Made by a program: the position numbers and the translations under genes. DNA of 64,000 nucleotides from JBAXZR01 sp041670165 (lineage in GTDB: Bacteria > Bacillota > Clostridia > Christensenellales > UBA1242), in NCBI GenBank assembly GCA_041670165.1, contig JBAXZR010000003.1, positions 1 through 64,000 of the forward strand, given 5' to 3'. The notes beneath the pieces are model-generated. The model searched no databases and was not told where the DNA came from. It worked only from the letters and a program-made list of their open reading frames with translations. Of this stretch, positions 26,036-34,993 are shown piece after piece (positions within the stretch are counted from its first letter, which is position 1; each line of letters begins with the position of its first letter).

Positions 26036-27670
26036 ATGGAATTTTTTAGTTTGTCAAATCCACATTTATTTATTGCATTAATCCTATCCGTTTTCAATGG
26101 AGTGTTAATGTGCTTTGCTGGCTACAAATTTTTGCAAATGATTCAACTATCATCTTATAAGCTCTCAGGTTATTTTTTGTGGCTTAAATCTGACAGAGCC
26201 AAATTTGCTTCAAGACTTTTTATGCTTTCATTTCTCTCTAGTGCTTGTATTCTTGTTACAAATGCACTTTTTAGTGCTTATAAAGAAAATCAATATTTTT
26301 CTTATATTGGCATAATTTTCTATTTTTATTTTACAATTGTTTTTACAAAAAAAATGTATGAAGCTCCAAAAAAAGTTCCACTTAAGCAAACTCGTAGAAT
26401 GAGTAGACTTTGTGTAATGCTTTTTTTAGCAATCAGTGTTATTTCTTTTTACTTAATTGCATTTTCAAGCATAATTTTGCCATTATACAAGTTTGGTAGC
26501 ATTTGTTTAACTCCGCTTTTATTAATTATTCTTGTTCCGATTGTACATTTAATCATGGTACCGTTTGAAAACCTTAATCATGCTAGATATATATGCAAAG
26601 CAAAAAATAAATTAAAGAAACTACCAAATTTAATCAAAATTGGAATCACAGGAAGCTATGGTAAAACTAGTTGTAAAAACATTTTAAATGTCATACTTTC
26701 TCAAAAATATCAGGTTTGTATAAGCCCACATAGTTTCAACACTCCAATGGGTCTTACAAAAGTTGTCCTTGACTATCTTAAACCCAATCATGAAGTTCTT
26801 ATTGCAGAAATGGGTGCAAGACAAAGGGGAGAAATTGCAACTCTATGTAAATTAATCAATCCACAGCATGGAATTTTAACTTCAGTTGGTACTCAACATT
26901 TATTGTCTTTTGGAAGCGAAGAAAACATTGCACAAGGCAAGTTTGAATTAATTGAGTCTTTGCCAAATCAAGGAAAGGCAGTTTTCAACATGGACAATGA
27001 AAAATCAATGCCATTATTTGAAAAATGCACCAATCAAAAATTTTTAGTTAGTCTTGAAAATCCTAAAGCAAACTGTTATGCAAAAAATGTTATTGTGAAC
27101 AATGAGGGTAGCAATTTTACTTTGGTTATTGGTGAAGAAGAAAAGCAATGCAAAACTTCCTTACTTGGAAAGCACAATCTTTTAAACATTTTGCTTTGTT
27201 CTTGTTTTGCTAGACAACTTGGTTTAGAAATGGAACAAATTGCGAATGCAATTTCTCTTCTAAAGCCAGTTGCACATAGACTCGAATTGATTAAACAAAA
27301 TGAATTAATTATTTTAGATGATTCATATAATGCAAGCGTTGAAGGAGTCAAGGCAGCACTTGAAGTTTTAAATAGTTTTGATTCTAAAAATAAAATTGTT
27401 GTAACTCCTGGGCTTATTGAACTTGGAATTCTTGAAGAAATTGAAAATGAAAATTTTGGTAAGCAAATAGCTAAGGTTGCTTCAAAAGTTATTGTTGTAA
27501 ACAAAACTAATTTATCTTCAATTAAAAAAGGATTAATTTCAGCTGAATTTGATGAAAATAATATTTTCGAAGCAGAAACACTAGATCATGCACAAATCAT
27601 TTTATCAAGCATTGCTGAGCCAAAGAGTGTAATTCTTTTTGAGAATGATTTGCCAGATAATTACATATAA
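26036..27670 (+). CDS. murF: Membrane-anchored MurF-like Mur ligase
   Basis: The 544-residue protein has two parts. Residues 1 to about 180 contain five hydrophobic segments (about 9-32, 60-82, 88-105, 125-153, 156-177), a membrane domain not found in ordinary MurF. From about 200 on it is a Mur ligase: ATP motif GITGSYGKTS (203-212), SPHSFNTPMGL, AEMGARQRGEI, SVGTQHLLSFGS, the central HNLLNILL and the C-terminal LDDSYNAS. MurF adds D-Ala-D-Ala to UDP-MurNAc-tripeptide. The start has CAGGAG at the right distance, so the membrane part is translated and not an artefact. A second, canonical murF may exist elsewhere, in which case this would be a specialised ligase. Confidence 0.85.
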   Translation: MEFFSLSNPHLFIALILSVFNGVLMCFAGYKFLQMIQLSSYKLSGYFLWLKSDRAKFASRLFMLSFLSSACILVTNALFSAYKENQYFSYIGIIFYFYFTIVFTKKMYEAPKKVPLKQTRRMSRLCVMLFLAISVISFYLIAFSSIILPLYKFGSICLTPLLLIILVPIVHLIMVPFENLNHARYICKAKNKLKKLPNLIKIGITGSYGKTSCKNILNVILSQKYQVCISPHSFNTPMGLTKVVLDYLKPNHEVLIAEMGARQRGEIATLCKLINPQHGILTSVGTQHLLSFGSEENIAQGKFELIESLPNQGKAVFNMDNEKSMPLFEKCTNQKFLVSLENPKANCYAKNVIVNNEGSNFTLVIGEEEKQCKTSLLGKHNLLNILLCSCFARQLGLEMEQIANAISLLKPVAHRLELIKQNELIILDDSYNASVEGVKAALEVLNSFDSKNKIVVTPGLIELGILEEIENENFGKQIAKVASKVIVVNKTNLSSIKKGLISAEFDENNIFEAETLDHAQIILSSIAEPKSVILFENDLPDNYI

Positions 27671-27790
27671 ATTTTGTTTGGTCTTTATAAGTTTTATGAT
27701 TAAATTTTGTAGTATAAAATTATTAAACTATTTTCAAGCTAGAAAACGGGTGATTTTTATAAAAAATATTGTAAAAAAATCAATTATTTG

Positions 27791-27819
27791 TTGCATAGAA
27801 AAATAAATAATGTTATAGT
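27791..27819 (+). promoter_or_regulatory. Sigma-A promoter of the NfeD-flotillin operon
   Basis: TTGCAT (27791-27796), 17 bases, and TATAGT (27814-27819) give a very short leader ending in AGGAGGG. Confidence 0.75.
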
Positions 27820-27840
27820 ATGAAAAATCTAGGAGGGCAC

Positions 27841-28422
27841 ATGGAAGTTTGGTGGATTGCCTTGTCAACTTATGCAAAAGCTTGTTTTATTATTGCATGT
27901 TCAGGCACACTTTTGATGCTTTTGCAATTAATTTTGTTGTTAGTTGGTTGGGGACATGATGGCGATGCAGATTTGAATGTTGATGACGGAGTTGGTTCTT
28001 CAATTGTTGATATTGGAGGTTTAAAAGTCTTTACAATCAGGGGAGCTATTGTCTTTCTTGCTGTTGGTGGTTGGGTTGCATTTGTTGCAAAAGATTTGCC
28101 AATTTGGGCATCAATTTTGCTTGGTTTAGTTATGGGAGCAGCTTCAGCAGTTTTGCTTGCTTATGCATTTAAAATTGTTAACAAACTTCAAGATGAAGGA
28201 AATGTTAAAGCTGAATTTGCTGTTGGAAAAAAAGCAACTGTATATTTAACAGTTCCTGCTGCAAACAAAGGTTCTGGAAAAATTAACTTAATTGTTCAAG
28301 AAAGATTGGTTGAATTTACAGCTGTTACAGAAAGTAAAACTCCATTCAAAACTGGTGAAGTGGTTCTGGTTTCAGGTTTAAATGCTTCTGGTGAATTAAT
28401 TGTTGAAAAAATTAAAGAATGA
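27841..28422 (+). CDS. NfeD-like membrane protein, flotillin partner
   Basis: The 193-residue protein has a first membrane segment at about 10-35, a polar Asp/Gly loop, then two further hydrophobic helices (about 60-110). A soluble C-terminal beta domain (about 125-190) follows, with VGKKATVYLTV and TGEVVLVSGL, typical of the NfeD OB fold. A longer start at 27820 exists, but AGGAGGG sits just before the ATG at 27841 and would lie inside the longer frame. The flotillin gene follows after 25 bases, the same pairing as yuaF-yuaG in Bacillus. There the proteins form membrane microdomains that affect fluidity, signalling and secretion. Confidence 0.85.
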   Translation: MEVWWIALSTYAKACFIIACSGTLLMLLQLILLLVGWGHDGDADLNVDDGVGSSIVDIGGLKVFTIRGAIVFLAVGGWVAFVAKDLPIWASILLGLVMGAASAVLLAYAFKIVNKLQDEGNVKAEFAVGKKATVYLTVPAANKGSGKINLIVQERLVEFTAVTESKTPFKTGEVVLVSGLNASGELIVEKIKE

Positions 28423-28447
28423 AAATTAGAAAATTTAAGGAGAAAAT

Positions 28448-29848
28448 ATGGAAGGTATAATTGGATTAATATTCACACTCGTTATTATTACAATAACAAT
28501 TTTGGCACTTATTGCCTCAAGATACAAAAAATGTCCATCAGATAAAATTATGGTTATCTATGGTAAAGTTGGAAAGAACAGTGATGGAACAAGCAGATCT
28601 GCTCGTTGCATTCATGGTGGTGCAGCCTTTATATGGCCTATTTTTCAGGCTTGTTATTTTCTCGACTTAACACCCATTTCAATCAGTGTTGACTTAACAA
28701 ATGCCCTTAGCCGTCAAAATATTCGTATTGATGTCCCTAGCCGTTTTACTGTTGGTGTTTCAACAGAAGCTGGAATTATGCAAAACGCAGCTGAAAGGCT
28801 ACTAGGTTTACAACTTCAGGACATTTCTGATCTTGCAAAAGATATTATTTTTGGACAGCTTCGTCTTGTTATTGCAACAATGGATATTGAAGAAATTAAC
28901 ACAGATCGGGATAAATTTTTGGAAGCAGTTTCAAGAAATGTTGAAGGTGAACTTAAAAAAATTGGACTTAGACTAATAAATGTTAACATCACTGATATCA
29001 GTGATGAATCAGGTTACATCGTTGCTCTCGGTAGAGAAGCTGCTGCAAAAGCAATTAACGATGCAAAAAGAACTGTTGCTGAAAAAAATCGTGATGGTTC
29101 AGTTGGTGAAGCTAATGCACAAAGAGATCAAAGAGTTCAAGTTGCAAGTGCAAACGCAACTGCAATTGAAGGCGAAAACAATTCCATTGCTCTTGTGTCG
29201 CAATCAAATGCAAAAAGGCGTGAAATTGAAGCTGATTCTTTAAGAATTGCAATTTCAGCAGAAAAAATTGCTGAAGCAAATTCAAAAAAAGAAGCATATT
29301 TAGCAGAAAAGCTAGCAGAAGAAGTTAGAGCAACAAGAGAAAAAGCAACTCTTGAAGCAGATGTTCTGGTTCAAATTGAAGTTGAAAAAAGAAGATTGGA
29401 ACTTGAAGCAGAAGCTTATGCCGAAAAAATTAGAATTCAAGCAAAAGGTGAAGCTGATGCAATTCTTCTTAAACGAGAAGCAGAGGCAAAAGGTTTCTCT
29501 GAAATTCTTTCAAAGCAGGCTGAAGGTTTCTCAAAAATTGTTCAATCTGTAAATGGAAATGTTAATGATGCAGTTAAAATTATGATTTCTGATAAACTTC
29601 CTGAACTTGTTAAACTTCAAGTTGAAGCAATTAAAAATATCAAAATTGACAAAGTTACTGTTTGGGATAATATGAACGGGAAAGATGGTTCAAGCACAAC
29701 TTCAAACTTTGTAAGCAGCATGTTAAAAGCTGTTCCCCCTCTTAATGAAGTGTTTAAAATGAGTGGTATGGAACTTCCTGAATATCTTGGAAAAGTTGAA
29801 AGTACAAAACAAGAAGCAAAAGACCAATCTAAAAAAGAAACCAAATAA
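28448..29848 (+). CDS. floT: Flotillin
   Basis: The 466-residue flotillin has an N-terminal membrane hairpin or segment (residues 4-23). The SPFH/band-7 domain (about 30-210) follows, with IHGGAAFIWPIFQACYFLDL and VNITDISDESGYI. A long Ala/Glu-rich coiled coil (about 215-380) contains repeated EAxAEKIRIQAKGEADAILLKREAEAKG. A helical C-terminal part and a charged Lys/Glu tail finish the protein. Flotillins oligomerise on the inner membrane face and scaffold lipid domains. The start has AAGGAG. It is the second gene of the NfeD operon and is closed by a terminator. Identification is firm. Confidence 0.95.
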   Translation: MEGIIGLIFTLVIITITILALIASRYKKCPSDKIMVIYGKVGKNSDGTSRSARCIHGGAAFIWPIFQACYFLDLTPISISVDLTNALSRQNIRIDVPSRFTVGVSTEAGIMQNAAERLLGLQLQDISDLAKDIIFGQLRLVIATMDIEEINTDRDKFLEAVSRNVEGELKKIGLRLINVNITDISDESGYIVALGREAAAKAINDAKRTVAEKNRDGSVGEANAQRDQRVQVASANATAIEGENNSIALVSQSNAKRREIEADSLRIAISAEKIAEANSKKEAYLAEKLAEEVRATREKATLEADVLVQIEVEKRRLELEAEAYAEKIRIQAKGEADAILLKREAEAKGFSEILSKQAEGFSKIVQSVNGNVNDAVKIMISDKLPELVKLQVEAIKNIKIDKVTVWDNMNGKDGSSTTSNFVSSMLKAVPPLNEVFKMSGMELPEYLGKVESTKQEAKDQSKKETK

Positions 29849-29853
29849 TTTTT

Positions 29854-29888
29854 AGAAGTGATTACAAAACATGTAATTACTTCTTTTT
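29854..29888 (+). terminator. Flotillin operon terminator
   Basis: AGAAGTGATTAC and GTAATTACTTCT pair across a short loop, with one mismatch bulge at most, and run into TTTTTT. Confidence 0.85.
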
Positions 29889-30005
29889 TAATAAAATTAT
29901 TATCAAAGTTTTTGCGGTTAAAAGAACTTAATCACAAGAATGGTAATGGTTTTATATATATTATTATACAATTAATTTTTCAACAAACTCAAAAGTCTTA
30001 TTGTT

Positions 30006-30034
30006 TTGCAAATAAAAACTATATATGGTACAAT
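30006..30034 (+). promoter_or_regulatory. Sigma-A promoter of rdgB
   Basis: TTGCAA (30006-30011), 17 bases, and TACAAT (30029-30034) put the transcript start near 30041. That excludes the longer open frame beginning at 30006 and supports the ATG at 30057. Confidence 0.7.
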
Positions 30035-30056
30035 TATGTTACATAAGGAAAAAAAT

Positions 30057-30644
30057 ATGATTGTTGCAACAAATAATGCTGGAAAAGTGAACGAATTAAA
30101 ACAAATATTCTGTGATTACAATCTTGTTTCACTAAAAGATTTAAATGTTGACATTGATGTTGAAGAAAATCAAAATTCTTTTTTTGGAAACGCTTTTAAA
30201 AAGGCGAAAGAAATTTCGTTAAAACTCAATCAGCCGACTCTTGCTGATGACAGTGGAATTTGTATTGATGCTTTTGATGGTTGGCCTGGTGTTTACACTG
30301 CAAGATTTTTGGGTGAAAGGGTTTTGCCAAGACAAAGAAATGACTATATTCTTGATAGAATGAAAGGATTTTCAAAAGAGCAAAGAAAAGCGAAAATAAT
30401 TTGTGTTTTAGTATGTTATTTACCCGACGGAAGATTTGAGTTTGGAGAAGGAATTATTAATGGTTATATTTCTGAAAAAATCAAAGGTGATAATGGCTTT
30501 GGGTTTGATGAAATATTTGAGCTTGAAGATGGAAGAAATTTGGCAGAGTTAACAAAAGAAGAGAAAAATACACTTTCAGCAAGATATTTTGCTGCAGTAA
30601 ATCTAAAAAATAAATTGGATAAAATTGTTGAAATTGAAAAATAG
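30057..30644 (+). CDS. rdgB: XTP/dITP diphosphatase (RdgB/HAM1)
   Basis: RdgB hydrolyses non-canonical purine triphosphates (ITP, dITP, XTP) to monophosphates and keeps them out of nucleic acids. The 195-residue protein shows the opening ATNNAGKVNELK and the metal-binding LADDSGICIDAFDGWPGVYTAR. The family features GDNGFGFDEIF and NTLSARYFAA follow. The frame continues upstream to 30006, but the promoter overlaps that stretch and AAGGA precedes the ATG at 30057. It is monocistronic. No terminator is obvious, and the 337 bases that follow are plain A/T sequence up to the proS promoter. Confidence 0.94.
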   Translation: MIVATNNAGKVNELKQIFCDYNLVSLKDLNVDIDVEENQNSFFGNAFKKAKEISLKLNQPTLADDSGICIDAFDGWPGVYTARFLGERVLPRQRNDYILDRMKGFSKEQRKAKIICVLVCYLPDGRFEFGEGIINGYISEKIKGDNGFGFDEIFELEDGRNLAELTKEEKNTLSARYFAAVNLKNKLDKIVEIEK

Positions 30645-30922
30645 TACATTTGTGTATAGAAAATCAAAATTAAAAAAATTACCAATTTATAATTAATTTA
30701 AAAAAAATATATCTATAAAAGATTTAAGAAACTATTTAAAATAACAATATTTTTAAATGATAAGCTTGAATATAATATAAACATTTAAACATATCAAATT
30801 AAATTTGTTTAGAGCGGAATTTGTTTTGTTCAATTATTATTTTTATTTTTCTAATTATTATGTTCTAATTTTTATTGCGTTGGCTAATTAATTTTGAAAT
30901 TTTAAGTAAAATCATGTTTCAC

Positions 30923-30951
30923 TTGCCATTTTTGGGGGCTTGTGATAATAT
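30923..30951 (+). promoter_or_regulatory. Sigma-A promoter of proS
   Basis: TTGCCA (30923-30928), 17 bases, and an extended TGTGATAATAT (hexamer 30946-30951) give a leader of about 24 bases, too short for a T-box. The stretch 30645-30922 shows no gene, T-box or hairpin of note. Confidence 0.75.
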
Positions 30952-30981
30952 TTTTAAGAAAAATTAGTATAAAGGATAGTT

Positions 30982-32415
30982 ATGGAAAAAAATAAAGTAG
31001 TTTCACAAATAGCAGACATAAATACAGATTTTACTCAATGGTACACAGATGTTGTTTTAAAAACAAATCTTGCTGATTATGGTCCAGCAAAGGGAACAAT
31101 GGTTATTCGCGAGTACGGCTATGAACTTTGGGAAAATTTTAAAAATGAACTTGATAGAAGAATTAAAAAAGAAGGACATAAAAATGTTTACTTTCCAATT
31201 TTTATTCCACTAAGCTTTTTTACAAGAGAAGCAGAACATGTTGAAGGGTTTGCCCCTGAACTTGCCACAGTTACTCAAGTTGGAAAAGAAATTTTGGCAG
31301 AGCCTCTTGTTGTTCGTCCAACAAGCGAAACAGTTATTTGCGATGCTTTTGCTAGATGGGTTTCTTCTTTCCGTGATTTGCCAGTTCTTATCAATCAATG
31401 GGCAAATGTTGTGAGAATGGAAAAAACCACAAGACCATTTCTTAGAACAACAGAATTTTTATGGCAAGAGGGACACACGCTTCATGCAACAAGAGAAGAA
31501 GCAGAGGCTCATACAATTAAAATGCTAAATATGTATGTTGATTTTGCAAAAGATTTTCTTGCAATTCCATTCTATTATGGAAAAAAGAGCGAGAAAGAAA
31601 AATTTGCGGGTGCTGTTTACACATACACTGTTGAAGGTGTTATGAATGATGGAAAAAGCTTACAATGTGGCACAAGCCATTATCTTGGTGAAAATTTTGC
31701 AAAAGTTTTCAATATAAACTTTCAAGATAAAGATGAAATCGTTAAACACCCTCATCAAACTTCTTGGGGTATGTCTACAAGAATGATTGGCGCAATTATA
31801 ATGGTTCATGGAGATGAAAGAGGACTCAGACTTCCGCCAAAAGTTGCTCCAATACAAGTTGTTATTGTTCCAATTGCCAGCCATAAAGGTGGAGTGATTG
31901 AAAAATGCGATGAAATTAAAAACATTTTGGAAACCAAAGGAATTAAAGTTTTTGTTGATAAATCAGATAATCAAACTGGTTGGAAATTTAATGAGTGGGA
32001 ACTTAAAGGTGTTCCAATTAGACTTGAAATTGGACCAAAAGATATTGAAGCAGGAAACGCAGTTTTGTTTAGAAGAGATTTAAACACAAAAAGCCCAGTT
32101 TCTCTTAATAACATTGAAACAACTGTTGCTGAAACACTTGAAAGTATTCATTGCAATCTTTATCAGCAAGCCAAGCAAAAAATGGCTGATAAAACAAAAA
32201 GTGTAAAAAATATGGAAGAGCTTAATCAAGCCATTGAAACAGGAAATTTTGCATTTGCTCCATGGTGCGGTTCAAGAGAATGTGAAGATAAAATTAAGGA
32301 AATTTCAGGAGCATCTAGCAGATGCACACCTGATTCACAAACTGATTCAATTAAAAAATGTGTTTATTGTGGTAAAGAATGTAAACACGAAACTTATTTT
32401 GCAAAAAACTATTAA
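30982..32415 (+). CDS. proS: Prolyl-tRNA synthetase, archaeal/eukaryotic type
   Basis: ProS charges tRNA-Pro with proline. The 477 residues are of the short archaeal-like type without the bacterial editing (INS) domain. The class II core shows YFPIFIPLSFF, VRPTSETVI, the motif 2 arginine in RTTEFLWQEGHT, and WGMSTRMIGAIIMVHGDERGLRLPP. The anticodon domain follows, then a C-terminal zinc-binding-like domain with CVYCGKECKHETYFAKNY at the very end. A Tyr at the C-terminus is typical of this type. The type is widespread in Clostridia and some other bacteria. The start has AAAGGATAG upstream. Identification is firm. Confidence 0.96.
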   Translation: MEKNKVVSQIADINTDFTQWYTDVVLKTNLADYGPAKGTMVIREYGYELWENFKNELDRRIKKEGHKNVYFPIFIPLSFFTREAEHVEGFAPELATVTQVGKEILAEPLVVRPTSETVICDAFARWVSSFRDLPVLINQWANVVRMEKTTRPFLRTTEFLWQEGHTLHATREEAEAHTIKMLNMYVDFAKDFLAIPFYYGKKSEKEKFAGAVYTYTVEGVMNDGKSLQCGTSHYLGENFAKVFNINFQDKDEIVKHPHQTSWGMSTRMIGAIIMVHGDERGLRLPPKVAPIQVVIVPIASHKGGVIEKCDEIKNILETKGIKVFVDKSDNQTGWKFNEWELKGVPIRLEIGPKDIEAGNAVLFRRDLNTKSPVSLNNIETTVAETLESIHCNLYQQAKQKMADKTKSVKNMEELNQAIETGNFAFAPWCGSRECEDKIKEISGASSRCTPDSQTDSIKKCVYCGKECKHETYFAKNY

Positions 32416-32420
32416 TATTT

Positions 32421-32450
32421 AAAAAATCCACCATAATTGGTGGATTTTTT
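32421..32450 (+). terminator. proS terminator
   Basis: AAAAAATCCACC and GGTGGATTTTTT form a perfect 12-base stem with a six-base loop. Confidence 0.92.
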
Positions 32451-32468
32451 GAAATTTGAGTTAATAAT

Positions 32469-32615
32469 TTACATTTCAAAGTGTTCTTTGTCAGTTTGTG
32501 TTGGTGGAAGAGTTTGTCCTTTTTGAATATCTACTTTCCCTTTCACTTTACCGCTTTGATCAACAACATTATAACTGCCAGTTTTTGGAGCAGTTTCGCC
32601 TGATTTGTATTTCAT
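32469..32615 (-). CDS. YjzC-like small protein
   Basis: This 48-residue reading frame has a very strong ribosome binding site (AAAGGAGGG five bases before the ATG at 32615). The sequence begins MKYKSGETAPKTGSYNVVDQ, which matches the YjzC-like family pattern of a lysine-rich start, SGExAPKTGxY, and a Val/Asp-rich follow-up. It ends TQTDKEHFEM. No membrane segment is present. The family is found in Firmicutes, is tens of residues long, and has no known function. The gene is convergent with proS, whose terminator separates them, and is divergent from the HtrA-like gene. Confidence 0.75.
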   Translation of the reverse strand: MKYKSGETAPKTGSYNVVDQSGKVKGKVDIQKGQTLPPTQTDKEHFEM

Positions 32616-32700
32616 AATTCCCTCCTTTCTAGAATATTATGTGTAATAATGCGACATAATATACTAAATTTTGACAAATATAATATGTGTAAATTATCGT

Positions 32701-32729
32701 TTGCTAAATTGAATAAATTGTGTTAAATT
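32701..32729 (+). promoter_or_regulatory. Promoter of the HtrA-MreB-like operon
   Basis: TTGCTA (32701-32706), 17 bases including a TGTG just before, and TAAATT (32724-32729) precede the HtrA-like gene by 50 bases. Confidence 0.6.
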
Positions 32730-32778
32730 ACTAAAGAATAGAGTAGTAATTAAAACAAATTTTATATAGGAGTGTTAA

Positions 32779-33885
32779 ATGAAAAATAAATTTTTTGCAT
32801 TATGCATGTTGTTAATTGTTGCTTGTGGCTTTGCGGCTTGTGATTTTGGAGGAAATTATACCTCACAAAATAGTCCTAATGGCTCTCTTGTTTATGCAGA
32901 TGCCATTGAAATTGTTGAAGGCGACACTTTGTCTGATGTTGTTGACAAAATTTTGCCTGCGTGCGTTTCTATAACATTGTCCAATGACAATGAAGTTTAT
33001 CTTGGAAGTGGTATTGCTGTTGCACCTGGTGGAATTATTGCAACAAATTATCATGTAATAAGCAATCTTGTTCCGCCAACAGATTTTTCACTAAAAGTAT
33101 ATCAAAATGGAGATATGACAGTTGGTCAAGATGCAACACTTTTATGGTGGAGCAGTTCAACTGACACAGCTCTTATAAAATTGAATAATGGTGATATGCC
33201 ATTTGCTTCAATGTCTGATAGAACAGTTTACTATACTGAAGGCAATAAGTTGAGAGTATTGGAAGATGTTGTCACAATTGGTACACCTCTTGAACTCTCT
33301 CTTCAAAACACTGCAACCAAAGGAGTTGTGAGCCATTTGGATAGACTCGCAGTTGCTGATGGTCGTTTGTATGAAGATCTTATTCAACATGACAGTTCAA
33401 TAAGCCCTGGGAATAGTGGTGGTGCTCTTATTGATAGTCGTGGAAATGTTATTGGATTAAATACATTGGGCAGAACTGATACTGATGCTAGCGGACTTTT
33501 CTATGCCGTTCCAATCACACCTATCATTAGTGTTTTACCAAATGTTATTTCAGCTGTTAACGCAGGAACAACATATCTCACTCCTACACTTGGTGTTGTT
33601 GGTTCTGACAAAAATATGAATTCAAGTGAATATTCTGAAGATGGATTTTACATTTCTCAAGTACTTGATAATGCTTCATTAACTGGAAAGGTTCAAATTG
33701 GCGATGTTATTGTTGCTTTTGAAAAAGATGGTGTTACATATTCAATTACTGATAGAAATGATATTGCCTACACTCTTTATCGTTTTAAAAAAGGTGATGA
33801 ACTTAAAGTGATTGTTAAACGAGGAGCTTTAGTAGTAAGCGATGTTGAAATAACATTTAGTATTACTAGTGAGGGAAATAACTAA
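32779..33885 (+). CDS. HtrA/DegP-like serine protease, lipoprotein
   Basis: The 368-residue trypsin-like S1C protease carries a PDZ domain. The N-terminus is a lipoprotein signal (hydrophobic residues 5-19 with cysteines in IVACGFAAC), so it should be tethered to the outer face of the membrane. The triad is His92 (TNYHVIS), Asp129 (STDTALIKL) and Ser213 (SPGNSGGALID). The PDZ domain at about 275-365 shows VQIGDVIVAFEKDG. HtrA proteases degrade or refold damaged exported proteins. Most Firmicutes HtrAs use an N-terminal transmembrane helix instead of a lipid anchor. The start has AGGAG. The MreB-like gene follows after 18 bases with its own AGGAG. Confidence 0.88.
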   Translation: MKNKFFALCMLLIVACGFAACDFGGNYTSQNSPNGSLVYADAIEIVEGDTLSDVVDKILPACVSITLSNDNEVYLGSGIAVAPGGIIATNYHVISNLVPPTDFSLKVYQNGDMTVGQDATLLWWSSSTDTALIKLNNGDMPFASMSDRTVYYTEGNKLRVLEDVVTIGTPLELSLQNTATKGVVSHLDRLAVADGRLYEDLIQHDSSISPGNSGGALIDSRGNVIGLNTLGRTDTDASGLFYAVPITPIISVLPNVISAVNAGTTYLTPTLGVVGSDKNMNSSEYSEDGFYISQVLDNASLTGKVQIGDVIVAFEKDGVTYSITDRNDIAYTLYRFKKGDELKVIVKRGALVVSDVEITFSITSEGNN

Positions 33886-33903
33886 AAATTTTTAGGAGCA
33901 CAA

Positions 33904-34908
33904 ATGATAGAACTTGCTGTTGAGATTGGAAACACAAACACAACAATCTTTAAATATGGCTATGGAATTGTTTTGCGTGAACCAACTCTTGTTGCTGTTG
34001 AAGAAAAAGATGGTTTGTTCACCGTTAAAGCATTTGGCGAAGATGCTTTGTTGTTGCAAGGAAAGACTGATGAATCAATAACAATTTTTTCTCCAGTATC
34101 TTTAAACAAAATTATTTCACCTGAATATGCTGAACTATTTTTGAAATACTTATTGAAAAAAGTTTTTAATTTTGAAGAAAGTTCAAAAAAAATTAGCATT
34201 ACCTTTTGTATTCCTGTTTCTTTTGATTCTGAAAACAGAAATATTTTAGAAAAAATTGCAGTTAATCTTAATTGTGCAGATTTTAGATTTGCTCCTTCTT
34301 GTGTTTTGGCAGTTTTAGGAATTAGAAATGATGTCAATGACGCTAGTCCTGTTATGGTTGCAGATTTAGGTGGTGGAAAATGCGACCTTGCCGTTGTTAG
34401 AGGGCTTGAAATTGAAAAAGGCATTTCGATTTTCATGGGTGGGAAAAATTTAGATGATTCAATTATGAAATTTTTAGAAGAACAGTTTTCAATTCAAATT
34501 GGAACTCTTGTTGCAAAAGAAATTAAAGATGAAATATCAAGTCTTTTTGCTAATAACATTTCTCATATTCAAGTAGTTGGCAAAAGCATTACAAATAATG
34601 AACCAAAAAAAATCGATTTAACTGCAAATGATATTTTGTCTATAGTTGAAGAATTTTTTGATAAAGTTTCAAATTCAATAGCATTATTTGTTTCATCTTG
34701 TCAAGTTGACACAATTGCTGAAATTTCAAAAAATGGAGTTTATATTATTGGTGGTCTTTCAAACATTTCAAATCTTAAGAACTATTTAATGAACAAACAA
34801 AAAAATCTAGTTTTTATCCCTGAAAACAATGATTCTTTAATTATGGACGGTGCAAAAATTGCTATTAAAAATCCAAAAATTTTAGACAAAATTTGTGCAT
34901 CATTTTAA
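33904..34908 (+). CDS. MreB/Mbl-like actin homologue (divergent)
   Basis: The 334-residue ASKHA-fold protein follows the MreB pattern. Phosphate-1 is VEIGNTNTTIFKYGYGIVLREPTLVAV, against IDLGTANTLVYVKGKGIVLNEPSVVAI-type in MreB. Phosphate-2 is VADLGGGKCDLAVVRG, and the adenosine motif is YIIGGLSNISNL. It is clearly more divergent than housekeeping MreB: the connect and adenosine motifs are weak and lysines are frequent. It may be a second paralogue or a reduced MreB. MreB guides elongation of the wall. The context with HtrA upstream and minD/minE downstream fits a shape and division role. A terminator follows at once. Confidence 0.75.
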   Translation: MIELAVEIGNTNTTIFKYGYGIVLREPTLVAVEEKDGLFTVKAFGEDALLLQGKTDESITIFSPVSLNKIISPEYAELFLKYLLKKVFNFEESSKKISITFCIPVSFDSENRNILEKIAVNLNCADFRFAPSCVLAVLGIRNDVNDASPVMVADLGGGKCDLAVVRGLEIEKGISIFMGGKNLDDSIMKFLEEQFSIQIGTLVAKEIKDEISSLFANNISHIQVVGKSITNNEPKKIDLTANDILSIVEEFFDKVSNSIALFVSSCQVDTIAEISKNGVYIIGGLSNISNLKNYLMNKQKNLVFIPENNDSLIMDGAKIAIKNPKILDKICASF

Positions 34909-34946
34909 CAATCGTACAAATATACATTTTTGCGACAATATTCTTT

Positions 34947-34978
34947 AAAAATATGATTTCCGATCATATTTTTTTTTG
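34947..34978 (+). terminator. Terminator after the MreB-like gene
   Basis: AAAAATATGAT and ATCATATTTTT pair around TTCCG and continue into T's. A TAAAAT (34980-34985) directly after it could be the -10 of minD. Confidence 0.8.
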
Positions 34979-34993
34979 ATAAAATTTTTATAT

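Noticed and set aside
29858..30046. Reading frame of 62 codons between flotillin and rdgB
   Set aside because: It starts inside the flotillin terminator, has no ribosome binding site and overlaps the rdgB promoter.
30645..30981. T-box riboswitch ahead of proS (and likewise ahead of lysS)
   Set aside because: No AGGGTGGNACCGCG-type antiterminator is seen, and the predicted promoters leave leaders of only about 20 bases.
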